This document shows, piece after piece, positions 1 through 6,073 of a stretch of 9,566 nt of DNA. The position numbers and the translations under genes were made by a program. The notes under the pieces were generated by a model that ran no database searches, had not been told where the DNA came from, and saw only the letters and a list, made by a program, of their open reading frames with translations. Within the stretch, counting starts at the first letter, position 1. Every line of letters starts with the position of its first letter. Location of the stretch: contig JAFAZU010000103.1 of NCBI GenBank assembly GCA_019239585.1, positions 1-9,566 of the forward strand. Direction: 5' to 3'. Source of the DNA: Acidobacteriaceae bacterium (GTDB lineage: Bacteria > Acidobacteriota > Terriglobia > Bryobacterales > Bryobacteraceae).

Positions 1-461
1 AAGGGTGGTGTACGGCGGATTTCCTCATATAACACGTCCGCCACCTCTGCCCGTCCCAGCTCCTGTTCCGGCGTCTGCCGTGTATCTTTCAAATCCAAGC
101 TGACAATTTCTTCTCCTACCAGAACGTCATCAATGTAGGTGTAACGCGTGCGCCGGGTACGGCGAAGCTTCATCAGACATTGATTTACCACGATGCGCGT
201 CAGCCAAGTAGAAAATTTAGCGTCCTTATTGAACTGACCAATATGCTCGAACGCTTTCCAGAATGCATTCTGGACTTCATCTTCCGCATCCTGGCGGTCC
301 CGCACAATCGAGAGCGCCACTTTCAGTGCGGCGGCATGATAACGCCTCATCAATTCATCAAACGCGGACTGATTACCGCTCTTGCACTCTTCCACCAAAA
401 AGTCGTCAGTCGCATCAGAATACGGAGGGTTTTGCATCTGCCGCTGGGCTTGGGAATCCAT
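1..461 (-). CDS. RNA polymerase ECF-type sigma factor (3' end cut by window edge)
   Basis: This minus-strand frame is open from an ATG at 461 to the window edge, giving 153 visible residues with no stop. Residues about 24-95 form sigma-70 region 2: the acidic stretch DAEDEVQNAFWKAF (about 58-71) is the region 2.2 core-binding helix, and KFSTWLTRIVVNQCLMKLRR (about 82-101) matches region 2.3/2.4, which melts and reads the -10 element. A linker follows, and PEQELGRAEVADVL (about 131-144) is the typical lead-in to region 4, which is lost beyond the edge. There is no region 1.1 or region 3, so it is an ECF (group 4) factor. The start is supported by AGAGG (complement of 471-475) 9 nt upstream. 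An in-frame ATG at 437 lacks such a site. It is divergent from the XRE-cupin gene with only 14 bp between the starts. Its anti-sigma partner, if any, would lie outside the window. The family is certain; the regulon is unknown. Confidence 0.93.
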   Translation of the reverse strand, partial: MDSQAQRQMQNPPYSDATDDFLVEECKSGNQSAFDELMRRYHAAALKVALSIVRDRQDAEDEVQNAFWKAFEHIGQFNKDAKFSTWLTRIVVNQCLMKLRRTRRTRYTYIDDVLVGEEIVSLDLKDTRQTPEQELGRAEVADVLYEEIRRTPP

Positions 462-470
462 CCAATTAAG

Positions 471-475
471 CCTCT
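471..475 (-). promoter_or_regulatory. Ribosome binding site of the ECF sigma gene
   Basis: The complement of 471-475 reads AGAGG and ends 9 nt before the sigma-factor ATG at 461. It abuts the ATG (476) proposed as the start of the divergent XRE-cupin gene. The ribosome binding site of one gene and the start codon of the other are therefore adjacent on opposite strands, and any promoter for either gene must lie inside the other's coding DNA. Confidence 0.5.
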
Positions 476-1192
476 ATGAACGACTTTAGTCCTCAGGAAA
501 GCAATTTGGTTGATAGAGATGAATCCCGTTTCAGTATCACCGAAAATATCGGCGAACTTGTTAATGTAGATGAAGCGAAGTTAAAGAACACTGAAAATTC
601 CGAGGGGACAATTAGGAATATTCTCTCCAGCTACGATATTGGCCAGAAGCTGCGGCAGTTGCGCCTTCGAAAAAAAATTGCTCTCGTTGACTTGGGCAAA
701 CATACCGGCTTGTCGGCTTCTATGCTGTCTCAGCTCGAGAATGGCAAACTGATTCCTACTCTCCCCACCTTGGCCCGTATCGCTATGGTATTTGACGTGG
801 GCTTAGACTTCTTTTTTGGCGAAAAACGGGCAAGACGCGTTTTTTCGATTGTACGGGCCAGAGAGCGATTCCGCTTTCCTGAGCTTTCTGATAATCCCGT
901 GCCCGGATATTATTTCGAGGTTCTGGCCTATGGAGCGGTAGATAAGAACATGTCAGCTTACCTGGCGGACTTTCCGAAGCTCGAAGCCACAGAAGTTTCG
1001 AAGCACTCTCATGATGGTGCGGAGTTCATTCATGTGCTTCACGGGGTTCTTGCGATAAACTACCAATCGGAAGAACACACCCTTGAGACAGGAGATAGCG
1101 TCTACTTCGATTCCTCTGAAGCGCATTCTTACCACGGAAAATCGGATGTCCCCGCAAAGGCCATTGTTATTACCACTCCGCCACGTTTGTAA
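476..1192 (+). CDS. XRE-family transcriptional regulator with C-terminal cupin domain
   Basis: This 238-residue protein is an N-terminal helix-turn-helix joined to a cupin sensor domain. Residues about 55-115 are an HTH_3/XRE domain: IGQKLRQLRLRKK is helix 1, followed by DLGKHTGLSASMLSQLENGK, the canonical helix-turn-helix with the 'SQLENG' signature, and then PTLPTLARIAMVFDV. Residues about 150-238 are a cupin_2 barrel. It keeps the likely metal ligands H177, H179 and E183 in the first cupin motif, and G206-D207 with H217 in the second, so it probably binds a metal or a small ligand. The first 50 residues are polar, AT-rich in coding and not recognised. No ribosome binding site precedes the ATG at 476, whereas AGGAAA at 495-500 sits 5 nt before an in-frame TTG at 506, so the real start may be 506. 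Relatives control sugar, amino-acid or polyamine metabolism; the target here is unknown. Its 3' end overlaps the next gene. Confidence 0.9.
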   Translation: MNDFSPQESNLVDRDESRFSITENIGELVNVDEAKLKNTENSEGTIRNILSSYDIGQKLRQLRLRKKIALVDLGKHTGLSASMLSQLENGKLIPTLPTLARIAMVFDVGLDFFFGEKRARRVFSIVRARERFRFPELSDNPVPGYYFEVLAYGAVDKNMSAYLADFPKLEATEVSKHSHDGAEFIHVLHGVLAINYQSEEHTLETGDSVYFDSSEAHSYHGKSDVPAKAIVITTPPRL

Positions 1193-2936
1193 GCTTCCGT
1201 TCACTCTTTTTGCTCTTTGCCTTTTCCTGGGACTTTCTCTTTCTGCGCGCGACCGCTGGACGGAAATTAATATTGGCCCCTTCTATGTCGATACTGATAG
1301 CGACGTAGCCGCTGCACGCGAAGCGTTAACACAGTTGGAGCAGGTTCGGTGGGTTTTGGGGGGCCTATTAGAAAATCCTGGTCTACAAAGTACCTGGCCG
1401 ATACGGGTCATTCTGACGAAATCTGAAGGGGCCAAAGGGTCGGGCCAATTTATCGCTCAAAATGCTGGGGAGCTTGGATTTGTCAAACAACCTGCTCCGG
1501 ACGGAGAATTCGCATGGCAGAACCCGGCTGTGCTGCACGGTCAATATCTGTTAGTTACTAAACCGGGTACCCGGCTCCCTTTGTTTGAGATTGCAGGAAT
1601 TTTGCTGGACGCCAATACGCCCCGGCTGCCGGGCGAGGTGGAATCCGGCTTGCGGCAGCTATTCGACACACTGGAGGCGAAGGGCAGTCGCGTGACGTGG
1701 GGCGGGCCGCCACCTCATCCTGATATTAACTGGGCTCGAGTCCAGCTATTTGCCACAAAGTTTGAGTACAGTGCCAGTTTTCACATATTTCTGAAGTCCT
1801 TGCAAAGCGGCGGAACATTCCGGGCGGCAGAGCAAAATGCGTTTCATCAGCCTGCCGACGCTTTGGAAAAAGAAGCGGCTGGCCGGCTTGCGTCAGGCAA
1901 TTGGCAGGCTGTTCCCGTTTCGGGCCGACCACTGGACCCGCGCCGTGATTTCGGCGAGCATAACTTGGACAGCGTTATCGCTGGAGTATACCTGGCCGAC
2001 AGCCAATTATTAAATAATAGGAAAACTGCAGAACAGGCGTACCAATCAGCTATTGAAACGGGAGGCGCCGCGGCGGCCCTCGGCTTCGAAGGGTTAGCCC
2101 AGTTAGCCCGATTGGAGGGCAGCGATCCCGACCCCCATCTGGACGAAGCGAGGAAATTTGGAAGCCATAATGCTCCTGTGTATGTGGCTTCGGCGGAGGG
2201 CTTGCCTCCGGAGCAAGCAATTCCCCTACTGAAGCGTGCTGCACAGTTAAATGAGCGCTGGGCTGAGCCGCTTTATCTTCAGGCGCAGGTGACCGAAAAC
2301 GCAGCCGAAAAGGAAACTCTGCTGAAGAGCGCTATTGAGCGAAACCGCCGCGAACCTCAATACTGGATCACTCTGGCAAGGACTCAGACCGCCGATGGCC
2401 ACGCCACCGCCGCACAAGGTTCCTGGCTGCGGGCGGAGGAAGCGGCGGCTACCGACAGCGAGCGCGCACGGATTCACCAAATGCGGCTAGATTCGGAGGA
2501 AGAGCGATTAAACGCCGCCGATAAAGCACGAGAACAGGAGCGTGAGGCGGTTCACATAGCGAATCGGCGCGCGCAACAATCGCAAACGGCACGGGTTCGT
2601 GCGGCGGAGCAGAAAGCGAATCGGCAGTTGGACGCCCAAGCGGGGAGCTCACGCCCTGAAGAGGTAGTACCTTGGTCAGATGTGGTCCCCCGTAAACGGC
2701 TCGATGGCGTGTTGACCCATGTGGATTGCCTGGGCAGCGATGCCCGCCTGACTTTGAAAAGCAGAGATGGTGCGTCCACTCCTTTGCTGTTAAAAAACTC
2801 GTCAGAGTTTAATTTAGCGTGCGGCGATCAGCATCCCGCTCCCCGTCTGTCGGTCAGTTATGCTGCCCAGTCGGATGAACGGTTTCAAACGAGCGGAGTT
2901 GTTGAAACGCTGAAAATTCAGTCTGCGGCGCGTTGA
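1146..2936 (+). CDS. Secreted TPR/coiled-coil protein with degenerate gluzincin-like N-terminal domain
   Basis: I take the ATG at 1146, preceded by GGAAA with 5-nt spacing, giving 596 residues; a longer reading from 1083 adds 21 unlikely residues. Residues about 17-34 (LPFTLFALCLFLGLSLSA) form a signal-peptide hydrophobic core, so export is expected. Residues about 35-255 resemble by eye the acidobacterial 'DUF1570-like' peptidase proteins, in the order: a 'DRWTEINIGPFYVDTD' opening, an 'LTQLEQVRWVLGG' helix, then the place where HExxH is expected. There the protein reads F147-E148-I-A-G151, so both zinc histidines are absent; the downstream 'NEGLA' position reads ESGL (166-169). Residues about 270-450 are TPR/SEL1-like helical repeats. 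About 445-500 is a charged Glu/Arg/Ala-rich coiled coil. About 510-590 is a small beta-rich C-terminal domain. It overlaps the XRE-cupin gene by 47 bp and ends 7 bp before the acetyltransferase. Probable role: periplasmic scaffold or sensor, not an active protease. Confidence 0.8.
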   Translation: MSPQRPLLLPLRHVCKLPFTLFALCLFLGLSLSARDRWTEINIGPFYVDTDSDVAAAREALTQLEQVRWVLGGLLENPGLQSTWPIRVILTKSEGAKGSGQFIAQNAGELGFVKQPAPDGEFAWQNPAVLHGQYLLVTKPGTRLPLFEIAGILLDANTPRLPGEVESGLRQLFDTLEAKGSRVTWGGPPPHPDINWARVQLFATKFEYSASFHIFLKSLQSGGTFRAAEQNAFHQPADALEKEAAGRLASGNWQAVPVSGRPLDPRRDFGEHNLDSVIAGVYLADSQLLNNRKTAEQAYQSAIETGGAAAALGFEGLAQLARLEGSDPDPHLDEARKFGSHNAPVYVASAEGLPPEQAIPLLKRAAQLNERWAEPLYLQAQVTENAAEKETLLKSAIERNRREPQYWITLARTQTADGHATAAQGSWLRAEEAAATDSERARIHQMRLDSEEERLNAADKAREQEREAVHIANRRAQQSQTARVRAAEQKANRQLDAQAGSSRPEEVVPWSDVVPRKRLDGVLTHVDCLGSDARLTLKSRDGASTPLLLKNSSEFNLACGDQHPAPRLSVSYAAQSDERFQTSGVVETLKIQSAAR

Positions 2937-2943
2937 GCATCGA

Positions 2944-3378
2944 TTGAACCCAGTGCTGATACGCGCTGCCAAGCGGAAGGATGCCGAAAAATTGATCGCT
3001 ATCGAACAGCAGTCCTTCTCAGACCCAAACTGGAAAGCCGGTGAGTTCTTTAAGTACGACACCATTGTGGCGGAAATAAGCGGGCAAATTGCGGGATTCC
3101 TGGTAGCACGACAAACCTTTGCCGGTGATAATGTCTCGCTTCCTGAGCGTGAGATTCTGAACCTTGCCGTGGCTCTCCCCTTTCGCCGCTTAGGCGTTGC
3201 TTCTGCCCTCTTGAAGGAGGAGCTGCGGACGGCGGCGGACTTCTTTCTGGAAGTGCGGGAATCGAATCTAGCGGCACAGGCGTTATATCGCCGTTTCGGG
3301 TTTATCGAAGTCGGGCGGCGCGCGAGGTATTATCGATTCCCTACGGAAACCGCTATTGTCATGAAAATGAAAAAGTGA
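2944..3378 (+). CDS. rimI: RimI-like GNAT N-acetyltransferase
   Basis: This 144-residue protein is a single GNAT domain. Motif A is seen in the LNLAVALPFRRLGVASALL stretch (72-90), where R81-x-x-G84-x-A86 forms the acetyl-CoA pyrophosphate loop. The RimI signature follows: FLEVRESNLAAQALYRRFGF (101-120), with E103 and Y115 at the positions proposed as general base and acid in Salmonella RimI. The C-terminus, EVGRRARYYRFPTETAIVMKM, is also RimI-like. RimI acetylates the N-terminal alanine of ribosomal protein S18 using acetyl-CoA. The substrate here is inferred, because the N-terminal part is divergent and the usual tsaB neighbour is absent from the window. The start is a TTG at 2944, 7 bp after the upstream stop, with no clear ribosome binding site. 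A GTG at 2953 is an alternative. Translation is probably coupled to the upstream gene. Confidence 0.82.
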   Translation: MNPVLIRAAKRKDAEKLIAIEQQSFSDPNWKAGEFFKYDTIVAEISGQIAGFLVARQTFAGDNVSLPEREILNLAVALPFRRLGVASALLKEELRTAADFFLEVRESNLAAQALYRRFGFIEVGRRARYYRFPTETAIVMKMKK

Positions 3379-3510
3379 TAATGTTTGAGTGCGGCTGGCC
3401 GCTGGTGACTGGCCGCGAGTGAACCTATGCACTCAACCCCACCGGGCCAGATTCTTCTTTACATCGCAGAACCGACTCGGCGTGGCCTATCCCACACAGG
3501 AGAATACTTG
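3379..3510. other. Short intergenic region with duplicated CTGGCCGC
   Basis: This 132-bp gap lies between the RimI-like and YdcH-like genes. Just after the rimI stop it contains two copies of CTGGCCGC around 3393-3416, with flanking GCGGC/GCCGC that could fold into a weak stem. There is no T-run after it, so I do not call a terminator. An in-frame ATG at 3427 would add 28 residues to the next gene, but the added peptide is not family-like and lacks a ribosome binding site. Confidence 0.35.
3498..3502 (+). promoter_or_regulatory. Ribosome binding site deciding the YdcH-like start
   Basis: AGGAG lies 8 nt before the ATG at 3511. It is one of the clearest Shine-Dalgarno sequences in the window and argues against the upstream in-frame ATG at 3427. 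Confidence 0.7.
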
Positions 3511-3747
3511 ATGGAGAATCACACGCAGGAAGAATTGAAAGCGCATCTGCTCTCAACCGACGAACACTTTCGGAGCCTTTGTGAGCAGCATGCGCATTTG
3601 AAACATCAGATTCAGGAGATTGAAGCGAAACCCCATGTTACTGGGGCAGACGAACTGGAGGAGCAGCGTCTTAAAAAGTTAAAGCTTCAAATCAAAGATC
3701 AGATGAATAATATTCTGGCCCAATCCCGGCAGGTTGCGGTCAGCTGA
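3511..3747 (+). CDS. DUF465/YdcH-like small coiled-coil protein
   Basis: This is a 78-residue, highly charged, helical cytoplasmic protein. It opens ENHTQEELKAHLLSTDEHFRSL and ends with the LEEQRLKKLKLQIKDQM block, which matches the DUF465/YdcH pattern (long helical hairpin with a conserved 'LEEVRLKKLKLRLKD'-like second helix). The length is usual for the family, which runs to about 70-80 residues. The start is fixed by a good ribosome binding site, AGGAG (3498-3502), 8 nt before the ATG at 3511. The family's role is not established. The gene appears to stand alone: 132 bp separate it from rimI and 499 bp from the next gene. Its 3' end is followed by an inverted-repeat region that could contribute to transcript end or stability. 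Family assignment is fairly sure; function is unknown. Confidence 0.85.
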   Translation: MENHTQEELKAHLLSTDEHFRSLCEQHAHLKHQIQEIEAKPHVTGADELEEQRLKKLKLQIKDQMNNILAQSRQVAVS

Positions 3748-3772
3748 TCTTTAACAGCACTTTAATTCTTGG

Positions 3773-3828
3773 TCCCGGCGGCTGTGTCCGTTTCCGGGAT
3801 TGTCCGTCCCACTTAGGGACAGCCGGGA
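3773..3828. repeat. Nested imperfect inverted repeat with TGTCCGT duplication
   Basis: TCCCGGC (3773-3779) is the reverse complement of GCCGGGA (3822-3828), and CGGCTGT (3779-3785) is the reverse complement of ACAGCCG (3819-3825); these two pairings compete. Inside, GTCCC (3806-3810) pairs with GGGAC (3816-3820) across a 5-nt loop, and TGTCCGT occurs twice (3785-3791 and 3801-3807). The right arm runs directly into the 12-bp hairpin that follows, so the two probably form one palindromic unit of about 85 bp. It resembles a dispersed intergenic palindromic (REP/MITE-like) element; copy number elsewhere cannot be judged from this window. Confidence 0.5.
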
Positions 3829-3857
3829 GCACTTGCTTTTTAAAGGCAAGTGCTCCC
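3825..3857. repeat. Perfect 12-bp inverted repeat (strong hairpin)
   Basis: GGGAGCACTTGC (3825-3836) is exactly complementary to GCAAGTGCTCCC (3846-3857), with a 9-nt T/A-rich loop. The stem can extend by a G-T and two A-T pairs into that loop. It starts 77 bp after the YdcH-like stop, so it could protect or end that transcript, but neither strand has a T-run after the stem, so a standard intrinsic terminator is not supported. A GGCAAG motif from the right arm recurs at 3859 and 3887. Confidence 0.75.
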
Positions 3858-4246
3858 TGGCAAGCGGTTTATACTCCCGTTCCTTTGGCAAGCGAAATGC
3901 TTCTGTTATAGCCGGAAAAGTCGATACGCTCCGAGATCTGCGTTTCGCCGTTTGCACGCGAGGCGGTTTGCCCCTTTGTCCTGATTCCGTTTGCTCGTGT
4001 TCCGGGCCAGTCGGCGCAAAATCGCCCGATGGGCCGGGGCGTGGTCCTCCCTCCCACCCGACATCTAGTGGTGGGAAGCGTTCTGATCTAAGACGGCTCG
4101 CGCCGTTTGCGTGGCGCATGCAGCGCCTGGAGCGTCACCGTGTGCCAACGCTGCGCATCAGCCGCATTCAACCGGCGGACACACTACGAGCAGAATAAGA
4201 TTTTAGGCGCGGTCGGATCGACTAAAATGAAACCTGAATACTTATT
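3858..4246. other. Gene-poor intergenic stretch with several hairpins; possible structured RNA
   Basis: I see no credible protein-coding gene here. Three copies of CCGTTTGC occur (3948-3955, 3987-3994, 4103-4110), with a related CGGTTTGC near 3964-3971. Short stems cluster to the right: TCCCACC/GGTGGGA (4052-4058 with 4070-4076), an 8-bp stem around a 4-nt loop (4091-4098 region to 4108, core ACGGC/GCCGT), GGCGC/GCGCC (4113-4117 with 4123-4127) and AGCG/CGCT (4131-4134 with 4149-4152). These could form a structured leader or small RNA upstream of the membrane protein gene. I could not match them to 6S RNA, tmRNA, RNase P or a known riboswitch. The stems are short and GC-rich, so chance is a real alternative. 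Confidence 0.35.
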
Positions 4247-6010
4247 ATGTCTCAAATCGCGCCAGCACTGATGGATAAACGTCAAGTGTTCGGTGGTTTA
4301 ATTAGCTCAGCAGGTTGGCTGCTGCTCCTGCTTGCCTCGTTCTTAATGCTTTATAGCATTGTGACTCCCACCGAAGGCGGCGACACTCTCCGCTATGCCG
4401 CAGATGTTGTTGAGCACGCACAGGGGCAGCCAGCCCAGTTTTGGAGCTTCGGTCACCTGTTGTGGAGACCCTGGGGCTATCTTGGACTGAAGGCAATCGG
4501 ACCATGGTTTGTCCAGTATTTTGGTGATTCCGAAATGCAAGCTGTCGTCCGGTTTTTCGTTTGGACTAACTTCCTTTGCTCCCTGGCGACCGTGGTTTTG
4601 ATGTGGGACACTATCCGCCGTTTTGTTTCTCTCCCGCTCGCCACGGGAGTTGCTGTTGCTTTCTGCGGGGCAAATAGTTTTCTAAACCATACCCATTTAG
4701 GTAGCGCCTATATTCCTGCTCTTTGTTTCGAGAGCTTATGCTTGTGGCTGCTTCTGACGAAGGTGAGGCCAGAAGGTCCGGCTGGTTTTGCTGCAACGGC
4801 TATGGCGGGGTTTAGTTATGCGATCTGTGTACTTTTGTGGTTTCCGTTTGCGTTAACTGGCTTGGGAATGCTAACGGCTCTTTGCTGGCGACCGCTTCGT
4901 GATCCTGCCGGTTTTTCGAAGGGGAAGATTCAGCTCATAGCTTTGTTTGTTTCCGTGCTTGCTATTACGAGTGCGGCAGCTCTTATAGTGGGCGCTGTCG
5001 CCTATGGAGTTCATGACGCGCAGGATCTGAAGAAATGGATTCTGGAGGCGGACAATAGCTGGTCACAGCATCTGAACATAGCGCGTGCAGTTACCGGAAT
5101 CCCAAGGTCATTGTATGAATTGAGTTCGGCCAACATACTTCTGAAGCGATGGTTCTTTCATGATCCGTATAACCCGGTGCATCTTTCACAAGTCGCAGGT
5201 GCGCTATTTATAAAACTCCTACTGTTCTACCTAGGCATCACGGCTCTGCTATGGGTCCTACGCAAATGGGCAGGGCGGACAACGCTCTTCATCCTGTTGA
5301 GCGCATCGGTCCCAGTTTTGTTCTTTGCCACCGTCGTTTTTGAACCAGGATCGCCGGATCGCTATATTCCCCTTCTTCCCTTCTTGTATATCGCGGCCGC
5401 TATTGCCCTTAAAATCAGCGCAGGAAGACCGCTGGTATTTGGAATACTTACGGCGACCCTCGCGGCTCCCGTGCTGTTCAATGCCGTAGCTTTGAGCAGC
5501 AACTCATCCAAGGAAGTTAGGGAGGTTCGTGAGGAAGTCAGAGCACTTGAGGGTGCGATGCCACGACCCGGGAGTGTTTTTGTTACAACTTTTCGAGACC
5601 CGTTGTACTACGCCCCTTTGACACGGCCCCTTGATCACGCGCTGGTATCACGGAAGTATACCGTGACGGATGTCATTGAAATCGCTTCTACTCGCTTATT
5701 ACACTGGCACGCTGAGTTTGCGGACCGAGCTCTTCAAAGCTGGGAAGGAGGCCGCGATGTTTGGGTTTCCCAAAAGCTGTTAACCTCCCGTCCTGCCGCG
5801 AATGGAGCCTGGGTGGAAGGAGACGATCCGCGAATCCGCTGGAGTGCGCTGCCCGAATTTTTCCGGCAGTTCGCGACGGATCGCTCCGAAGGAGGACCGG
5901 ACGGATTTGTGCGCCTTGCCGATACTCCAGAGAACCGGGCCGCTCTGCAAAGGTGCATTCGGGACGATCCGGGGTACAAAGGTAGCACCTTCTACGCGCG
6001 AGCAGGATAA
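4247..6010 (+). CDS. Polytopic membrane protein, GT-C glycosyltransferase-like
   Basis: This 587-residue protein has about nine or ten hydrophobic segments, near 15-38, 98-119, 128-146, 152-171, 182-212, 229-253, 314-337, 346-365, 373-391 and 395-416. A soluble C-terminal domain of about 170 residues (417-587) follows. The large first extracytoplasmic loop (about 40-97) carries G44-G45-D46-T-L-R-Y and a Trp-rich stretch. Between the late segments comes E366-P-G-S-P-D-R372-Y373, close to the 'E..RY..P..P' pattern seen before the last helices of polyprenyl-phosphate-dependent GT-C enzymes. If so, it would move a sugar from a lipid-linked donor outside the membrane. The acceptor is unknown and I could not place it in a named family. 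No convincing ribosome binding site precedes the ATG at 4247; another in-frame ATG at 4271 is no better. It converges with the acetylation pair across 63 bp, which fits a surface-glycan locus. Confidence 0.72.
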   Translation: MSQIAPALMDKRQVFGGLISSAGWLLLLLASFLMLYSIVTPTEGGDTLRYAADVVEHAQGQPAQFWSFGHLLWRPWGYLGLKAIGPWFVQYFGDSEMQAVVRFFVWTNFLCSLATVVLMWDTIRRFVSLPLATGVAVAFCGANSFLNHTHLGSAYIPALCFESLCLWLLLTKVRPEGPAGFAATAMAGFSYAICVLLWFPFALTGLGMLTALCWRPLRDPAGFSKGKIQLIALFVSVLAITSAAALIVGAVAYGVHDAQDLKKWILEADNSWSQHLNIARAVTGIPRSLYELSSANILLKRWFFHDPYNPVHLSQVAGALFIKLLLFYLGITALLWVLRKWAGRTTLFILLSASVPVLFFATVVFEPGSPDRYIPLLPFLYIAAAIALKISAGRPLVFGILTATLAAPVLFNAVALSSNSSKEVREVREEVRALEGAMPRPGSVFVTTFRDPLYYAPLTRPLDHALVSRKYTVTDVIEIASTRLLHWHAEFADRALQSWEGGRDVWVSQKLLTSRPAANGAWVEGDDPRIRWSALPEFFRQFATDRSEGGPDGFVRLADTPENRAALQRCIRDDPGYKGSTFYARAG

Positions 6011-6073
6011 GCAGATCAGCTAATCCGAAACTCAATACCCAGATGCTTGTGTTAGTGGAGAATCACCTATCGC
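6011..6073. other. Convergent intergenic gap without visible terminator
   Basis: These 63 bp separate two genes that end toward each other. I see no stem followed by a T-run on either strand, so termination here is either factor-dependent or extends into the opposite gene. Confidence 0.4.

Noticed and set aside
180..479. 99-residue plus-strand frame
   Set aside because: It is the antisense shadow of the ECF sigma factor, whose frame has clear family motifs.
3427..3510. N-terminal extension of the YdcH-like gene from ATG 3427
   Set aside because: The added 28 residues are unlike the family and the strong AGGAG site serves the ATG at 3511.
3825..3857. Intrinsic terminator for the YdcH-like gene
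   Set aside because: The stem is strong but no T-run follows it on either strand.
3920..4110. 6S RNA or another known housekeeping RNA
   Set aside because: No long closing stem around a central bubble could be built; only a 5-base AGATC/GATCT match was found, and no tmRNA or RNase P signature is present.
3751..4198. Two long open frames on opposite strands (3800-4198 plus, 3751-4119 minus)
   Set aside because: Both read through the palindromic element, are rich in Arg, Pro, Gly and Ser, show no domain, and lack a ribosome binding site. They look like chance frames in GC-rich non-coding DNA.
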